A stretch of DNA of 43,534 nucleotides. It comes from Chloroflexota bacterium. Lineage in GTDB: Bacteria > Chloroflexota > Anaerolineae > J036 > Brachytrichaceae. The notes under the pieces were generated by a model. The model was not told where the DNA came from, did not search any database, and saw only the letters and a list, made by a program, of their open reading frames with translations. Location: contig JAJYKL010000034.1 of assembly GCA_021788625.1 (NCBI GenBank), positions 1 to 43,534 of the forward strand, read 5' to 3'. Below, piece by piece: positions 23,995 through 32,627 of this stretch (positions are counted from its first letter, which is position 1; the number at the start of each line of letters is the position of its first letter). The position numbers were made by a program, and so were the translations under genes.

Positions 23995-24774
23995 ATGGAA
24001 ATCAACTTCTCATCCATGGTTGCCATCGTTTCAGGGTCGGGAACTGGAATTGGTTACGCAACGGCTGAATTGATTGCCCTGGCCGGTGGTGCGGTCGTCG
24101 TGAATGGCCGGCGTGAGCACATCTGTAAAGAAGCCGCGCAACGCATCGCATTGCAAGGCGGGCGTGCCATTGCCGTCGCAGCCGATGTCAGCACCCCCGC
24201 AGGCGCGCAGGCGCTGGTGAATGCAGCACTGGCTCATTTCGGCAGGCTTGACATCCTGGTGAACAATGCAGCCATTGCCCGACCGGCGGACTTTGTCACA
24301 GCCCCGTACGACGAGTGGCGGCAGGTACTGGATGTGAATCTGGATAGTGCCATCCATTGTGCGAGAGCTGCGGCGCGTGTCATGATTGATGCCGGACATG
24401 GCGGTCGGATTGTTAATGTGTCGTCGATTCATTCCTACCGCGCTGAGAAAGGCTCCTCACACTACGACATAGCCAAAGGAGCCATGGATCAACTCACTCG
24501 TGCTTTGGCGTTGGAGCTGGCTCCTTATAACATCCTGGTGAACTCCGTGGCGCCAGGCTTCGTAGATACACCCATGTCGGTCGTGGACGGCAAGAGCGAA
24601 TTGGACACGGAGTGGTTCAAGACCCTCTACGTGCAACAGCGGCGTATCCCACTGGCTCGTGCCGCGCAGCCGGTCGAAATCGCACAGGCGATTGCCTGGC
24701 TGGCGTCGCCTTTGAATACGTACGTGAATGGTCATGTGCTGGTGGCTGATGGGGGACTGTCGGTGACGTTCTGA
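23995..24774 (+). CDS. Short-chain dehydrogenase/reductase (classical SDR)
   Basis: The 259-residue oxidoreductase has the cofactor motif SGSGTGIG (13-20; Ser in place of the usual Thr), NNAA (90-93), and the catalytic Ser144, Tyr157 and Lys161 (YDIAK). The segment PGFVDTPM follows and the C-terminus ends in VADGGLSVTF, as in 3-ketoacyl reductase or sugar dehydrogenase types. Arg39-Arg40 after beta-2 suggests NADP(H). Substrate unknown; sugar or polyol acids are plausible next to the hydroxyacid dehydrogenases that follow. I chose the ATG at 23995; the frame is open upstream, but that part is the repeat promoter and antisense to the YcaQ start. Confidence 0.88.
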   Translation: MEINFSSMVAIVSGSGTGIGYATAELIALAGGAVVVNGRREHICKEAAQRIALQGGRAIAVAADVSTPAGAQALVNAALAHFGRLDILVNNAAIARPADFVTAPYDEWRQVLDVNLDSAIHCARAAARVMIDAGHGGRIVNVSSIHSYRAEKGSSHYDIAKGAMDQLTRALALELAPYNILVNSVAPGFVDTPMSVVDGKSELDTEWFKTLYVQQRRIPLARAAQPVEIAQAIAWLASPLNTYVNGHVLVADGGLSVTF

Positions 24775-24881
24775 TGCAGGAGAGGAACACGCCCTCTGCC
24801 TGGTTGAGCAGCTTGACGACCTGTCGGGCGGAGCATCGTCCCTGGGGTCGCGCTGATCGCTCAAGAACGAGCCGAGTTTAA

Positions 24882-24887
24882 TAGAAT
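24882..24887 (+). promoter_or_regulatory. -10 element of the hydroxyacid dehydrogenase gene
   Basis: TAGAAT, then 6 bases and the ATG at 24894. The spacing implies a leaderless or nearly leaderless message. No good -35 is visible; the adjacent AGGG is too close to the ATG to be a normal ribosome-binding site. Confidence 0.45.
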
Positions 24888-24893
24888 AGGGTC

Positions 24894-25874
24894 ATGGCTA
24901 AAGCAAGCAGGCATGTAGCGATCCTCGAGTCGATTTTCGGAGAAGACCTGGTCGAGCGGGCCGTACTGGAACCACGCGGGTTTGAGGTGTCGTATCACCA
25001 CACACACACGGCGGAGGAGATTATCGCGGCCGCCCAGAGCGCATGCGGCATGCTCCTGGAGACAGTGCACATCACGCCGCGCGTCCTCGACGCCCTGCCC
25101 GAGTGCCGGGTGGTCAGCCGGTATGGCGTGGGGATCGATACCATCGATGTAGACGCCTGCACCGCGCGCGGCGTGGCGGTGATGAACGTACCGGACTACT
25201 GCATGGACGAAGTGGCCGAACACGCTCTGGCGCTGGCCCTCGCGCTTTCGCGCGGCATCGTGCTGTACGACCGCGACATACGTCAGGGGGGCTGGATCAA
25301 CGATCGCCACGGAGTGCGCACGCTGATCGGTCGCAATTTTGGCATCGTCGGCTTCGGACGCATCGGCAAGGCTGCTGCCTGGCGTGCGGCTGCACTGGGC
25401 ATGAACGTCCTGGCTTATGACCTCAAACCAATACCACTGCCCGGGGTGCGGGTGATCTTCACCAACAGTCTGGAAGAATTATTGCCACAGGTCGATGTGC
25501 TGTCTCTGCACGTTCCACTCACCCCTCATACACGCGACCTGATCGGCAGCAGGGAGATGGCACTGATGAAGCGTAATGCGATCCTGATTAACACGGCGCG
25601 CGGGCCGGTCGTGAATCAGGATGCGCTGGTGGATGCCTTGCAGCGGGGAATCATCGCAGGAGCGGGAACCGACGTACATACCACGGAGCCGATCCCACCC
25701 GGCTCACCGCTACTCAGTGCGCCCAACCTGATTGTCACGCCGCACATGGCTTACTACTCGCCTGAGGCGCAACTGAAAATGCGCCAGATGGTGGCGGCTA
25801 ACGTGGCCGATTTCTTCGAGGGCAAGGGCGAAGACCACATCGTAAACGGCATCCGCTTCAGTGGCTCGATGTAG
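24894..25874 (+). CDS. D-2-hydroxyacid dehydrogenase (CtBP-like)
   Basis: The 326-residue NAD-dependent dehydrogenase has the Rossmann motif GFGRIG (153-158) and the catalytic Arg236 (NTARG), Glu265 and His284 (TPHMAYYS). PDYCMDEVAEHALAL before the Rossmann domain is typical of the C-terminal-binding-protein-like branch. There is no ACT domain, unlike SerA. It would interconvert a D-2-hydroxyacid and a 2-oxoacid. It ends 20 bases from the convergent hydroxyacid dehydrogenase gene. The physiological acid cannot be told from the sequence; the cluster hints at sugar-acid or polyol breakdown. Confidence 0.9.
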   Translation: MAKASRHVAILESIFGEDLVERAVLEPRGFEVSYHHTHTAEEIIAAAQSACGMLLETVHITPRVLDALPECRVVSRYGVGIDTIDVDACTARGVAVMNVPDYCMDEVAEHALALALALSRGIVLYDRDIRQGGWINDRHGVRTLIGRNFGIVGFGRIGKAAAWRAAALGMNVLAYDLKPIPLPGVRVIFTNSLEELLPQVDVLSLHVPLTPHTRDLIGSREMALMKRNAILINTARGPVVNQDALVDALQRGIIAGAGTDVHTTEPIPPGSPLLSAPNLIVTPHMAYYSPEAQLKMRQMVAANVADFFEGKGEDHIVNGIRFSGSM

Positions 25875-25894
25875 TCGATTCGTGCGCGGGTGCG

Positions 25895-26953
25895 TCACGA
25901 AACCAGGAAGTGGATTGGCTCGCCGCGCAGGCAGCGCAAGACATTGAACCAGATTTCCTGCGAATCGCGCACGTGCGTCCACGAGCCTTGCCAGGCGCTA
26001 TGCGGAGTGATCGTCACGTGATAGCTCAGGTCCTCGGCCAGCGCGAGCAGCGGGTCGTCGGGATGTAACGGTTCTGGATCGAACACATCCAACCCTGCGC
26101 CGCCAATCCGCCGCTCCTGCAGGGCCGTCACCAGAGCCGGCTGATTGACCAGTTTTCCGCGGGCGGTGTTCACAAATAACGCGTTGGGCTTCATCCAGGC
26201 GATCTCGCGCTCGCCGATGATGCCCTGCGTATGTTCGTTTATAGGCAGGTGCACGCTGATGATGTCGGCCTGGCGGAAGAGCTGCTCCCAGGTCACGTAG
26301 GTCACGCCGTACGATTCCTCCAGCTCCTCAAAGCGCAAGGCATCCCAGTAGAGCACGGGCATGCCAAAGGCTCGTGCGATGCGAGCCATGGGTCGCGCAA
26401 TTTCACCAAAGCCCACCAGACCGAGTGTCTGGTCACGTACTAACTTGATGCCGGGTGGCGGTCCCCACTGGTGGCTTGCGTACTGGTGCGATTGCATATA
26501 GGCTCGCTGCGCAGGCATGACCTTCAGATGGTTCAGGATTAATGCCCAGGCATGTTCAGCCACCGCCAGGTAGTTCACCAGCGGTGTGGCCGCAACGGGC
26601 ACACCCAGCTCGCGCGCCACGTCCATCGGGATACCTCGATAGTCCAGCCCCAGGTGCTGCACCAGGCGCAATTTCCTTCCGCGCCGCAGCACCTCGGGTG
26701 GCACGGCGACTTTATGCGCCACCAGGAAGTCTGCTGTTTCGATGAGCTGGTCCAGCTCGCTTGCGTCTTTCACCCGGTGCAGATGCGCATCGTATCCGGC
26801 AAAAATCTCCTGGAAGCTCGGTGCGTGCGCGCGCGCATCGGGGTCCTCGGCCAGCAAGCGCTCCTGAGAGGTCGGTCCCCACTTCTCCCACGGTCGTACA
26901 CCCCATAACACGTTCCCGACGGAATCCCACACCACAACATCAAATGAATCCAT
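25895..26953 (-). CDS. D-2-hydroxyacid dehydrogenase family protein
   Basis: The 352-residue protein is a second D-2-hydroxyacid dehydrogenase, clearly different from the convergent neighbour. It has GFGEIA (181-186; Ala replaces the third Gly of the Rossmann motif), Arg265 (NTARGKLVN), Glu294 (DPEP) and His318 (TPHSAW). A longer N-terminal catalytic domain begins FDVVVWDSVGNVLWG. I favour the ATG at 26953, 7 bases after the stop of the Gfo/Idh gene; an ATG at 26983 would overlap that gene by 23 bases. Neither has a strong Shine-Dalgarno. It is the last gene of a three-gene unit with the Gfo/Idh and TIM-barrel genes. Confidence 0.87.
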   Translation of the reverse strand: MDSFDVVVWDSVGNVLWGVRPWEKWGPTSQERLLAEDPDARAHAPSFQEIFAGYDAHLHRVKDASELDQLIETADFLVAHKVAVPPEVLRRGRKLRLVQHLGLDYRGIPMDVARELGVPVAATPLVNYLAVAEHAWALILNHLKVMPAQRAYMQSHQYASHQWGPPPGIKLVRDQTLGLVGFGEIARPMARIARAFGMPVLYWDALRFEELEESYGVTYVTWEQLFRQADIISVHLPINEHTQGIIGEREIAWMKPNALFVNTARGKLVNQPALVTALQERRIGGAGLDVFDPEPLHPDDPLLALAEDLSYHVTITPHSAWQGSWTHVRDSQEIWFNVLRCLRGEPIHFLVS

Positions 26954-26960
26954 AGCCGTA

Positions 26961-28166
26961 TTAATCTGCTGGTTCCAACTCATCCTGATAAACCGATGCT
27001 GAGCTATTGAGTAACTCGCTCATGTGTACGGCACGTCCCAGTCGCTCCGACTCAAGGAAGCTATAGGCGAGTGCCAACGCACGCAATCCCTGCTGTCCCG
27101 ACACTTCGGGTGACCGCCCCTCCAGGATGGCCGAGGCGAAGTCATCGTGTTCAATCGCCAGCAGGCCTGCGTCGATGTCAGCCCACGGCATCGTGTAGTG
27201 CGCAAGCCGTTCACCACCAAAGAGTGCGGCGGTGGTCGGTTCCAGGTGAAACGAGGGCACCAGCTCCAGCACCTGCTCCGGCGTGAATGAGGTGTCTTTC
27301 CCCTCGCGCCGCAAGGTCAGTTGCAGGGGATGGCCTGTTCGATCGCCAGGGATGCCCAGTGAGCCGCCCGTACCATAGATCGTGCGAGTGAAGTGCCCGG
27401 CGCCACGCCCGGCCATGCTAAGCAGCCAGCTCGCGATCGCTCCGCTCTGGAACCGCATTACCCCTGCCGTCAGGTCCTCAGCATCGGCCGGGTAGAGTGT
27501 TCCATCGCGGTCCTTCCGTTCACGGTCCACAACCATGCCCATACCCATGACCGAATCTACAGGCCCGAGCAGGTACTCCAGGATATCGGCATAATGCACG
27601 CCCATATCGATGCCGATACCGCATGAGGCGCGCAGGTGCCGCCAGGGAGTGATGATGACGTTCTCGCCTCCTCCGCTGGATGACTGCATGGCCAGGAACA
27701 GCCTGCCCAGCACTCCTGTTTCCAATAGGGCGTGCGCCAACCGATTGATTGGATCACGGCGATAGTTTTCAGCTACAGCCAGCCATCGTCCGGTTTCTGC
27801 AGCCGCGCGGACCAGACGCTGCCCCTGGCGGACCGTGAGTGTGATGGGCTTTTCCACCATCACATTCACACCGGCTTGCAGTGCCGTCACGCCCAGGTTG
27901 GCATGCGTATCAGGTGAGGTGGTGAGTAAAACGGCATCCAGTTGACCGATGCCCTGCCGCATCGCTGCAAACGATTCATAGATGCGGGGACGGTGGCCCA
28001 GTAGATCCATGGCCAGGTCGGCCGCTCGCTGCGCATTCTGGGGGAGCAGATCGCAGATTCCGGCCAGCTCGAAGCGCAGCCGGCCCACCTGATGCAGCCG
28101 TCCCAGCCCGCGGATGTGCCGCTGGCCCATCCCCCCCGTGCCGCAGATTCCTAGTGTTAGAGTCAT
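26961..28166 (-). CDS. Gfo/Idh/MocA family oxidoreductase
   Basis: The 401-residue NAD(P)-dependent sugar or cyclitol dehydrogenase has a Rossmann motif at GTGGMG (9-14), the family's EKP motif (105-107) with catalytic-support Lys106, and Asp187/His191 in GIDMGVHYAD, where the catalytic Asp and His of inositol- and glucose-fructose-type enzymes lie. Full family length. It sits between a TIM-barrel isomerase-like gene upstream and a D-2-hydroxyacid dehydrogenase downstream, all on the minus strand with gaps of 45 and 7 bases, suggesting one pathway. Substrate not readable. Confidence 0.9.
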   Translation of the reverse strand: MTLTLGICGTGGMGQRHIRGLGRLHQVGRLRFELAGICDLLPQNAQRAADLAMDLLGHRPRIYESFAAMRQGIGQLDAVLLTTSPDTHANLGVTALQAGVNVMVEKPITLTVRQGQRLVRAAAETGRWLAVAENYRRDPINRLAHALLETGVLGRLFLAMQSSSGGGENVIITPWRHLRASCGIGIDMGVHYADILEYLLGPVDSVMGMGMVVDRERKDRDGTLYPADAEDLTAGVMRFQSGAIASWLLSMAGRGAGHFTRTIYGTGGSLGIPGDRTGHPLQLTLRREGKDTSFTPEQVLELVPSFHLEPTTAALFGGERLAHYTMPWADIDAGLLAIEHDDFASAILEGRSPEVSGQQGLRALALAYSFLESERLGRAVHMSELLNSSASVYQDELEPAD

Positions 28167-28211
28167 AATCGTTTTATGAACCCCAGTGCGTAAAGCACAT
28201 GGAAATCAAGG

Positions 28212-28976
28212 TTAGGCAATTGAATAACCTATGCCGCGCAGATAGTCTGCATTGGTCTGGGCGCTACGAAGGGGAGAGACATCGCTGCGACTTTGCTCGA
28301 CGACGACCCACTTGTTAAAGTGCTGTGCTTCCAGCTCGCGCAGAATGGCGGGGAAGTCAATGCCCAGGGTGCCGCGGCCCAGCTCGGTAAAAGCTCCAGC
28401 GGTCCAATCCTTCAAGTGAACATAGCCAAGTCGTGTGCGGTACTTGCGCAAGTGCGACACGGGATCTTCGCCCACAACAGCGATGTGCGAAACATCCAGG
28501 CACAGTGTGAGTGCCTGCGTCTCGTTCATCAGCGCATCGATCTCGGCTTCGGTCTCCACCGTACAACCCGTATGGGGATGGTAGGCTACCGTCACGCCCA
28601 TCGTTGCACCGTATGAGGCCAGGCTTTCGCACAGATGCGCCAGGTCATGTATATCTGAGGCTGAGGGAGCGCGTTGTCGAAGTCTCCCACCACCCACCAG
28701 CCCATAGTCCTCTGCTCCGAGTTCGGCCGCAAATTCGATACGATGCTGGTGCACGGTACGCTGCCGCTCACTTACGGGCAGGTCCACCGAGCCAAAGAGG
28801 GTGGCCGGGATGAGACCGTTCATGACGGTCTTCAAGTGGCTGGGTGTGCCGAGCCAATCCAGGGTGTGGGCGAAAAGCTCCGTAGCCTTCCAGCCGGCCT
28901 GTTGAATCTCAGCGAAGGTCAAGGGCAGGTCACAGGTGTCGCCCCAGTTGATCGTGCTGTACGCGAAGCGCAACAC
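28212..28976 (-). CDS. Sugar phosphate isomerase/epimerase-like TIM barrel (IolE-like)
   Basis: The 254-residue protein is an AP-endonuclease-2/xylose-isomerase-like barrel. Likely metal ligands are visible: His133/His135 (AYHPHTG), Asp161 and His164 (CLDVSHI), His187 (GYVHLKD) and Glu227 (VVVEQ). This is the pattern of inosose dehydratases, hydroxypyruvate isomerases and tagatose/psicose epimerases. I place the start at GTG 28976, 5 bases after GGAGGT (28987-28982); a TTG one codon later is the alternative. The frame is open upstream to 29075, but that part has no family similarity. It is the first gene of the three-gene unit with the Gfo/Idh and hydroxyacid dehydrogenase genes. Confidence 0.83.
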   Translation of the reverse strand: MLRFAYSTINWGDTCDLPLTFAEIQQAGWKATELFAHTLDWLGTPSHLKTVMNGLIPATLFGSVDLPVSERQRTVHQHRIEFAAELGAEDYGLVGGGRLRQRAPSASDIHDLAHLCESLASYGATMGVTVAYHPHTGCTVETEAEIDALMNETQALTLCLDVSHIAVVGEDPVSHLRKYRTRLGYVHLKDWTAGAFTELGRGTLGIDFPAILRELEAQHFNKWVVVEQSRSDVSPLRSAQTNADYLRGIGYSIA

Positions 28977-29107
28977 AGAATACCTCCACAATACGCAATC
29001 AACGCTGCCGCGAAAGCGACAGCAGACGAACTCGGAGCCGGTGCGGACCAACCGCCAACCGTACCCCGCAAGCACCAGCTAGCAGGCTGATGCCAGCGCA
29101 AGTATAA

Positions 29108-29124
29108 CGAAGTTTGGTACTTCG
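29108..29124. promoter_or_regulatory. Inverted repeat between divergent isomerase-like and serA genes
   Basis: CGAAGT-TTGGT-ACTTCG, a 6-bp inverted repeat with a 5-base centre in the 215-base divergent region. It could be an operator for either direction or a weak hairpin; no T-run follows. A TACACT (29165-29170) downstream is a possible -10 for serA. Confidence 0.25.
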
Positions 29125-29191
29125 CGTGGTTTTCTGATTTACCCCAGGGTGCGCCAACTCGCGATACACTATGCCCCTATCGGAGTACACC

Positions 29192-30385
29192 ATGAAGGCA
29201 CTACTTCTCGAAAACATCCATCGCGATGCGGCCGCCGCGTTTCTCGACGCCGGACTGGACATTGCGCAGTCCAGACATAGCCCCACCGGAGATGAACTGC
29301 TGAGCCGCGTAGCCGACGCGACTGTGTTGTGTGTCCGCTCCCGTACCCGCGTAAGCGAAGCTATTCTGAACGCTGCACCGGACTTGCTGATCATCGGCGC
29401 GTTTTGCATTGGCACAGAGCATATCGATCTGAACCTGTGCGCTCGTAGAGGGGTGGCGGTATTCAATGCACCGTACAGTAATACCCGCAGTGTGGTGGAA
29501 CTGGCGCTGGGCGAGATGATCATGCTGTTGCGAAAAGTGTCGGATCGAAGCGCAGCCCTGCACGCGGGCAGCTGGCACAAGTCGTCTGAAGGGTGCCGCG
29601 AGATCCGCGGAAAACGGTTGGGCATCATCGGGTATGGCAACATCGGTTCACAGCTCTCCGTGCTGGCGGAAGGCCTGGGAATGGAGGTGCTCTACTATGA
29701 CGTTTCGGAAAAGCTGTCGCTGGGCAACGCACGCAAGGTGTCGTTTGAAGAGCTGCTGTCCCTGTCTGACATCGTTACGTTGCACGTGGATGGTCGTCAA
29801 GCCAATAGCGGGTTTTTCGGTGAGGCACAGTTTGCCCTGATGAAGGAGGGTGCCATCTTCATGAATCTGTCGCGTGGTTCGGTAGTGGACGTGGAGGCGC
29901 TGGCGCGGGCGCTGACCACGCACCGGCTGAGCGGCGCGGCAGTGGATGTCTTTCCCAAAGAGCCGTCCAGTAACTCTGAGTCATTCCGTTCACCGCTGCA
30001 GGGGCTGGAGAATGTGATCCTCACTCCGCACGTCGGTGGTTCCACGGAAGAGGCACAACAGAACATCGGAAGGTTCGTCGCCTCGCGCGTGCTGGCCTAT
30101 CTACAGAACGGCGACACGTCAGCCAGCGTCAACATGCCGGTGATTCAGCCTGGTGGACGCAAAGGTGCACACCGCTTTGCGCATATTCATGAAAATGTAC
30201 CAGGTATGCTGGCGCATATTAATGATTTGTTTGCCAGGAATAGTGTGAATATCACCGGACAGCACCTGGAGACGCGCGGTGATATCGGCTATGCGTTGAT
30301 TGACGTAGCGGACGATAAGGGGACGGGTCTGGCTGGCAAACTGGCCGCTCTACCTGGCACGATCCGCTCCCGGCAGGTGTATTGA
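29192..30385 (+). CDS. serA: D-3-phosphoglycerate dehydrogenase (E. coli-type, with ACT domain)
   Basis: Oxidises 3-phosphoglycerate to 3-phosphohydroxypyruvate, the first step of serine synthesis. The 397-residue protein resembles E. coli SerA over its whole length: IGAFCIGTEHIDL, FNAPYSNTRSVVELALGE, GYGNIG (147-152), Arg228 (NLSRG), Glu257 (PKEP), His280 (TPHVGGSTEEAQ) and a C-terminal ACT domain (327-397, HIHENVPGML and the end PGTIRSRQVY). The ACT domain binds serine for feedback inhibition in E. coli. The start at 29192 has GGAG six bases upstream; the in-frame ATG at 29171 directly follows a possible -10 (TACACT) and is less likely. No serB or serC is adjacent. Confidence 0.93.
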   Translation: MKALLLENIHRDAAAAFLDAGLDIAQSRHSPTGDELLSRVADATVLCVRSRTRVSEAILNAAPDLLIIGAFCIGTEHIDLNLCARRGVAVFNAPYSNTRSVVELALGEMIMLLRKVSDRSAALHAGSWHKSSEGCREIRGKRLGIIGYGNIGSQLSVLAEGLGMEVLYYDVSEKLSLGNARKVSFEELLSLSDIVTLHVDGRQANSGFFGEAQFALMKEGAIFMNLSRGSVVDVEALARALTTHRLSGAAVDVFPKEPSSNSESFRSPLQGLENVILTPHVGGSTEEAQQNIGRFVASRVLAYLQNGDTSASVNMPVIQPGGRKGAHRFAHIHENVPGMLAHINDLFARNSVNITGQHLETRGDIGYALIDVADDKGTGLAGKLAALPGTIRSRQVY

Positions 30386-30446
30386 CCTGACATCTTAACA
30401 CTGCTTGTCGCGTAATAAGAGTAAGATCATACGAGGAGGAAGGATT

Positions 30447-31013
30447 ATGGAAGATCAAAACCAGACCAGCACGCCAGATACCAACCCGCCAGGTGAGACT
30501 CCACCGATATCGCAATCCGGATCCAGCGTCCCGCCTGCGTCGTCTGGATCATCGGCTGAGCTGCCTGCGGCACCGGCAGAACCGGTGCCACCCGAGACGC
30601 CACCCGCAGCAGTGACTCCTCCGGAAGATCTGCCAGGCAGTCCTGCCAACAACATGCCTCCACCTCCGCCAATGCCGAACGGGCAAATCCCCCCACCAAA
30701 CTATGGCTACTTTGCCAGTGCCCCTGTGCAGGAGACGAATCTTTGGGCCATTGTCAGCCTGGTTTCCAGCATTCTCTCCTGGTTGGGGTTATTTGGTATC
30801 GGCGGGATCGTCGGCGTCATAGCCGGAATAGTGGCACGCAACCAAATCCGTGCCAGTGATCACGGGCAAGGTGGTGACGGCTTAGCCCTGGCTGGGATCA
30901 TCATTGGTGCAGTGAATATCATCATCGCCTGTGTCGCCGTCATGTGCCTGGTCCTGGCCTTTTCTGGCATGGTTACGCTGCCGTTTATATTCGGCAATGG
31001 GACTGGCCGATAG
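30447..31013 (+). CDS. Pro-rich DUF4190 membrane protein
   Basis: The 188-residue protein has a disordered N-terminus rich in Pro, Ser, Ala and Glu (about 1-90, with a PPPPPMPNGQIPPP run), followed by a DUF4190 domain. That domain has two hydrophobic helices (about 100-128 and 146-178) joined by a polar hairpin with ARNQIRASDHGQGGDGLALAG, the family's hallmark. Function unknown; it is a small bacterial membrane protein often found near signalling or stress genes. The start is fixed by AGGAGG about 8 bases before the ATG at 30447. The polyproline run is a potential client of EF-P, which is encoded in this window. Confidence 0.85.
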   Translation: MEDQNQTSTPDTNPPGETPPISQSGSSVPPASSGSSAELPAAPAEPVPPETPPAAVTPPEDLPGSPANNMPPPPPMPNGQIPPPNYGYFASAPVQETNLWAIVSLVSSILSWLGLFGIGGIVGVIAGIVARNQIRASDHGQGGDGLALAGIIIGAVNIIIACVAVMCLVLAFSGMVTLPFIFGNGTGR

Positions 31014-31061
31014 GTTCGTTGCCCGTGACCCTGGCGGTTTCAGCAGGCCGGTTGGTGCGTG

Positions 31062-31613
31062 TCAGCTCTGAGATATAAAGACAGGTAGATGGCCAAGTGA
31101 AAGCACTCCGGACCACTTGGCGCGGTCACCTTCTGTGAAGATCGCCGCCTCGGCTATCACCTCCGCGCCGGCCTTCTGTACGATCAACCGCATACCCTGC
31201 AATGTGCTGCCCGTGCTGATCACGTCATCCAGTAACACGACGTGCTTGCCTTGGATAGCCAGGCGGTCCTTTTCATCCAAGTAGAGCATCTGCGGCTTGT
31301 TGGTGGTGATGGAGAGTGTCTCCGCTGACAGGGCGTCGCCCATGTAGGGTTTGTACGACTTGCGTAGCACGATATAGGGCAGACCGCTTACTACCGACAT
31401 GGCGTAAGCCAGCGGTATGCTCTTCGCTTCGGCCGTGACCAGGAAGTCGGCCGTAGAAGGCAATTGGCTGGCCAGAGCCTGGGCGGCAGCCTGGGTTAAT
31501 TCTGTGTCGCCCAGGATGTTCAGCACGGCGATACGCACACCTGGAGCCACTTCCATTAATCGCAACTCACGATGCACACCAGCGATTTCGACGGGGTAAT
31601 GATCCATAGTCAT
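31062..31613 (-). CDS. Phosphoribosyltransferase (adenine/xanthine PRTase-like)
   Basis: The 183-residue type I phosphoribosyltransferase has the PRPP-binding loop VVLLDDVISTGST (about 125-137) and an upstream hydrophobic core with LVTAEAKSIPLAYAMS and VLRKSYKPYM, resembling Apt/Xpt proteins that salvage purine bases using PRPP. The base specificity cannot be fixed by eye. Two in-frame ATGs (31613 and 31607) lie close together, neither with a Shine-Dalgarno. Convergent with the DUF4190 gene (48 bases apart, no terminator) and divergent from upp. Confidence 0.82.
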   Translation of the reverse strand: MTMDHYPVEIAGVHRELRLMEVAPGVRIAVLNILGDTELTQAAAQALASQLPSTADFLVTAEAKSIPLAYAMSVVSGLPYIVLRKSYKPYMGDALSAETLSITTNKPQMLYLDEKDRLAIQGKHVVLLDDVISTGSTLQGMRLIVQKAGAEVIAEAAIFTEGDRAKWSGVLSLGHLPVFISQS

Positions 31614-31894
31614 TTGATATTAATGCAATGTTATCTCATTAAGGCAAACCTTCGCAGGTAGGCCGGGCGAAACGCGCGCCGGTGAAGTGCATGGCACTGG
31701 CATGCGCACCACTAACCGTAACGCAGCCGCCCATCCGTTGATAAGCGACTCATGGTAGAAGGTGCCTTGGTAAACTTGCAACGCATAGGTGCTGTGGGGA
31801 TTGGAGATGCTACTCTATTCTGTGGCGCATGACGAAAATACCATTTAGGATGAGAGGTGCGAAAGGAGTAAACTCCCCACTACAGATGGTTTGG

Positions 31895-31900
31895 TAGAAT
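31895..31900 (+). promoter_or_regulatory. Extended -10 element of upp
   Basis: TAGAAT preceded by TGG (an extended -10 context) and followed by 8 bases and the ATG at 31909, with no Shine-Dalgarno. It predicts a leaderless message. The remaining 280 bases of this gap, back to 31614, contain no gene or clear signal. Confidence 0.5.
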
Positions 31901-31908
31901 CGCCGTAA

Positions 31909-32535
31909 ATGTCACTACTCCACGTGTCAACGCATCCACTGGTGCAGCATAAACTGGCACTCTTACGCAACCAAAAGACAGAACCTAAAAAGTTTCGCGA
32001 AGTTGTGCGCGAGTTGGCGATTCTCATGGTGGCCGAGGCCACTGCCGACCTACCGACCACTGAGATCCAGGTGACCACTCCCATGGGTGTGGCAACCTGT
32101 CATAAACTGCGCGATAACCTGGGGCTCATTCCAATTTTGCGCGCCGGACTGGGCATGGTGGACGGGGCGCTGGAAATGCTCCCTTACGCTGAGGTGTGGC
32201 ATATCGGTCTGTATCGTGACGAACGCACACTGCGACCGGTTGAGTATTACAACAAGTTACCCGTCAATCCAACCGTGCAGGTCTGCCTGGTGCTGGACCC
32301 GATGCTGGCCACAGGTGGCAGCGCCACTGCGACTGTGGACATTCTGAAACGCTGGGGGGCTCAGCAGATCAAGTTTGTTGGCCTAATCGGAGCTCCCGAA
32401 GGCGTGAAGCGTTTGCATGACGCTCATCCCGATGTCCCTATCCACCTGGCTGCCGTGGACGACCACTTAAACGAGATCGGATACATTGTGCCCGGTCTGG
32501 GTGATGCCGGAGACCGGCAGTTTGGCACAGCCTGA
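31909..32535 (+). CDS. upp: Uracil phosphoribosyltransferase
   Basis: Converts uracil and PRPP to UMP (pyrimidine salvage). The 208-residue protein has family length and the PRPP-binding loop [11 protein letters not shown] (129-139). The characteristic [33 protein letters not shown] and the C-terminal uracil-binding [17 protein letters not shown] are all present. It uses the PRPP made by Prs (encoded 14 kb away). No Shine-Dalgarno; see the -10 element at 31895. Confidence 0.96.
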   Translation: MSLLHVSTHPLVQHKLALLRNQKTEPKKFREVVRELAILMVAEATADLPTTEIQVTTPMGVATCHKLRDNLGLIPILRAGLGMVDGALEMLPYAEVWHIGLYRDERTLRPVEYYNKLPVNPTVQVCLVLDPMLATGGSATATVDILKRWGAQQIKFVGLIGAPEGVKRLHDAHPDVPIHLAAVDDHLNEIGYIVPGLGDAGDRQFGTA

Positions 32536-32627
32536 TCGTATTGTCAGTTGTCGATCCACGTTTGGGGGTTCCTGTGGGTCGCTGGCGTAATCGTTAATAG
32601 TCAAGCGTGAACGACAAAGATATCTAG

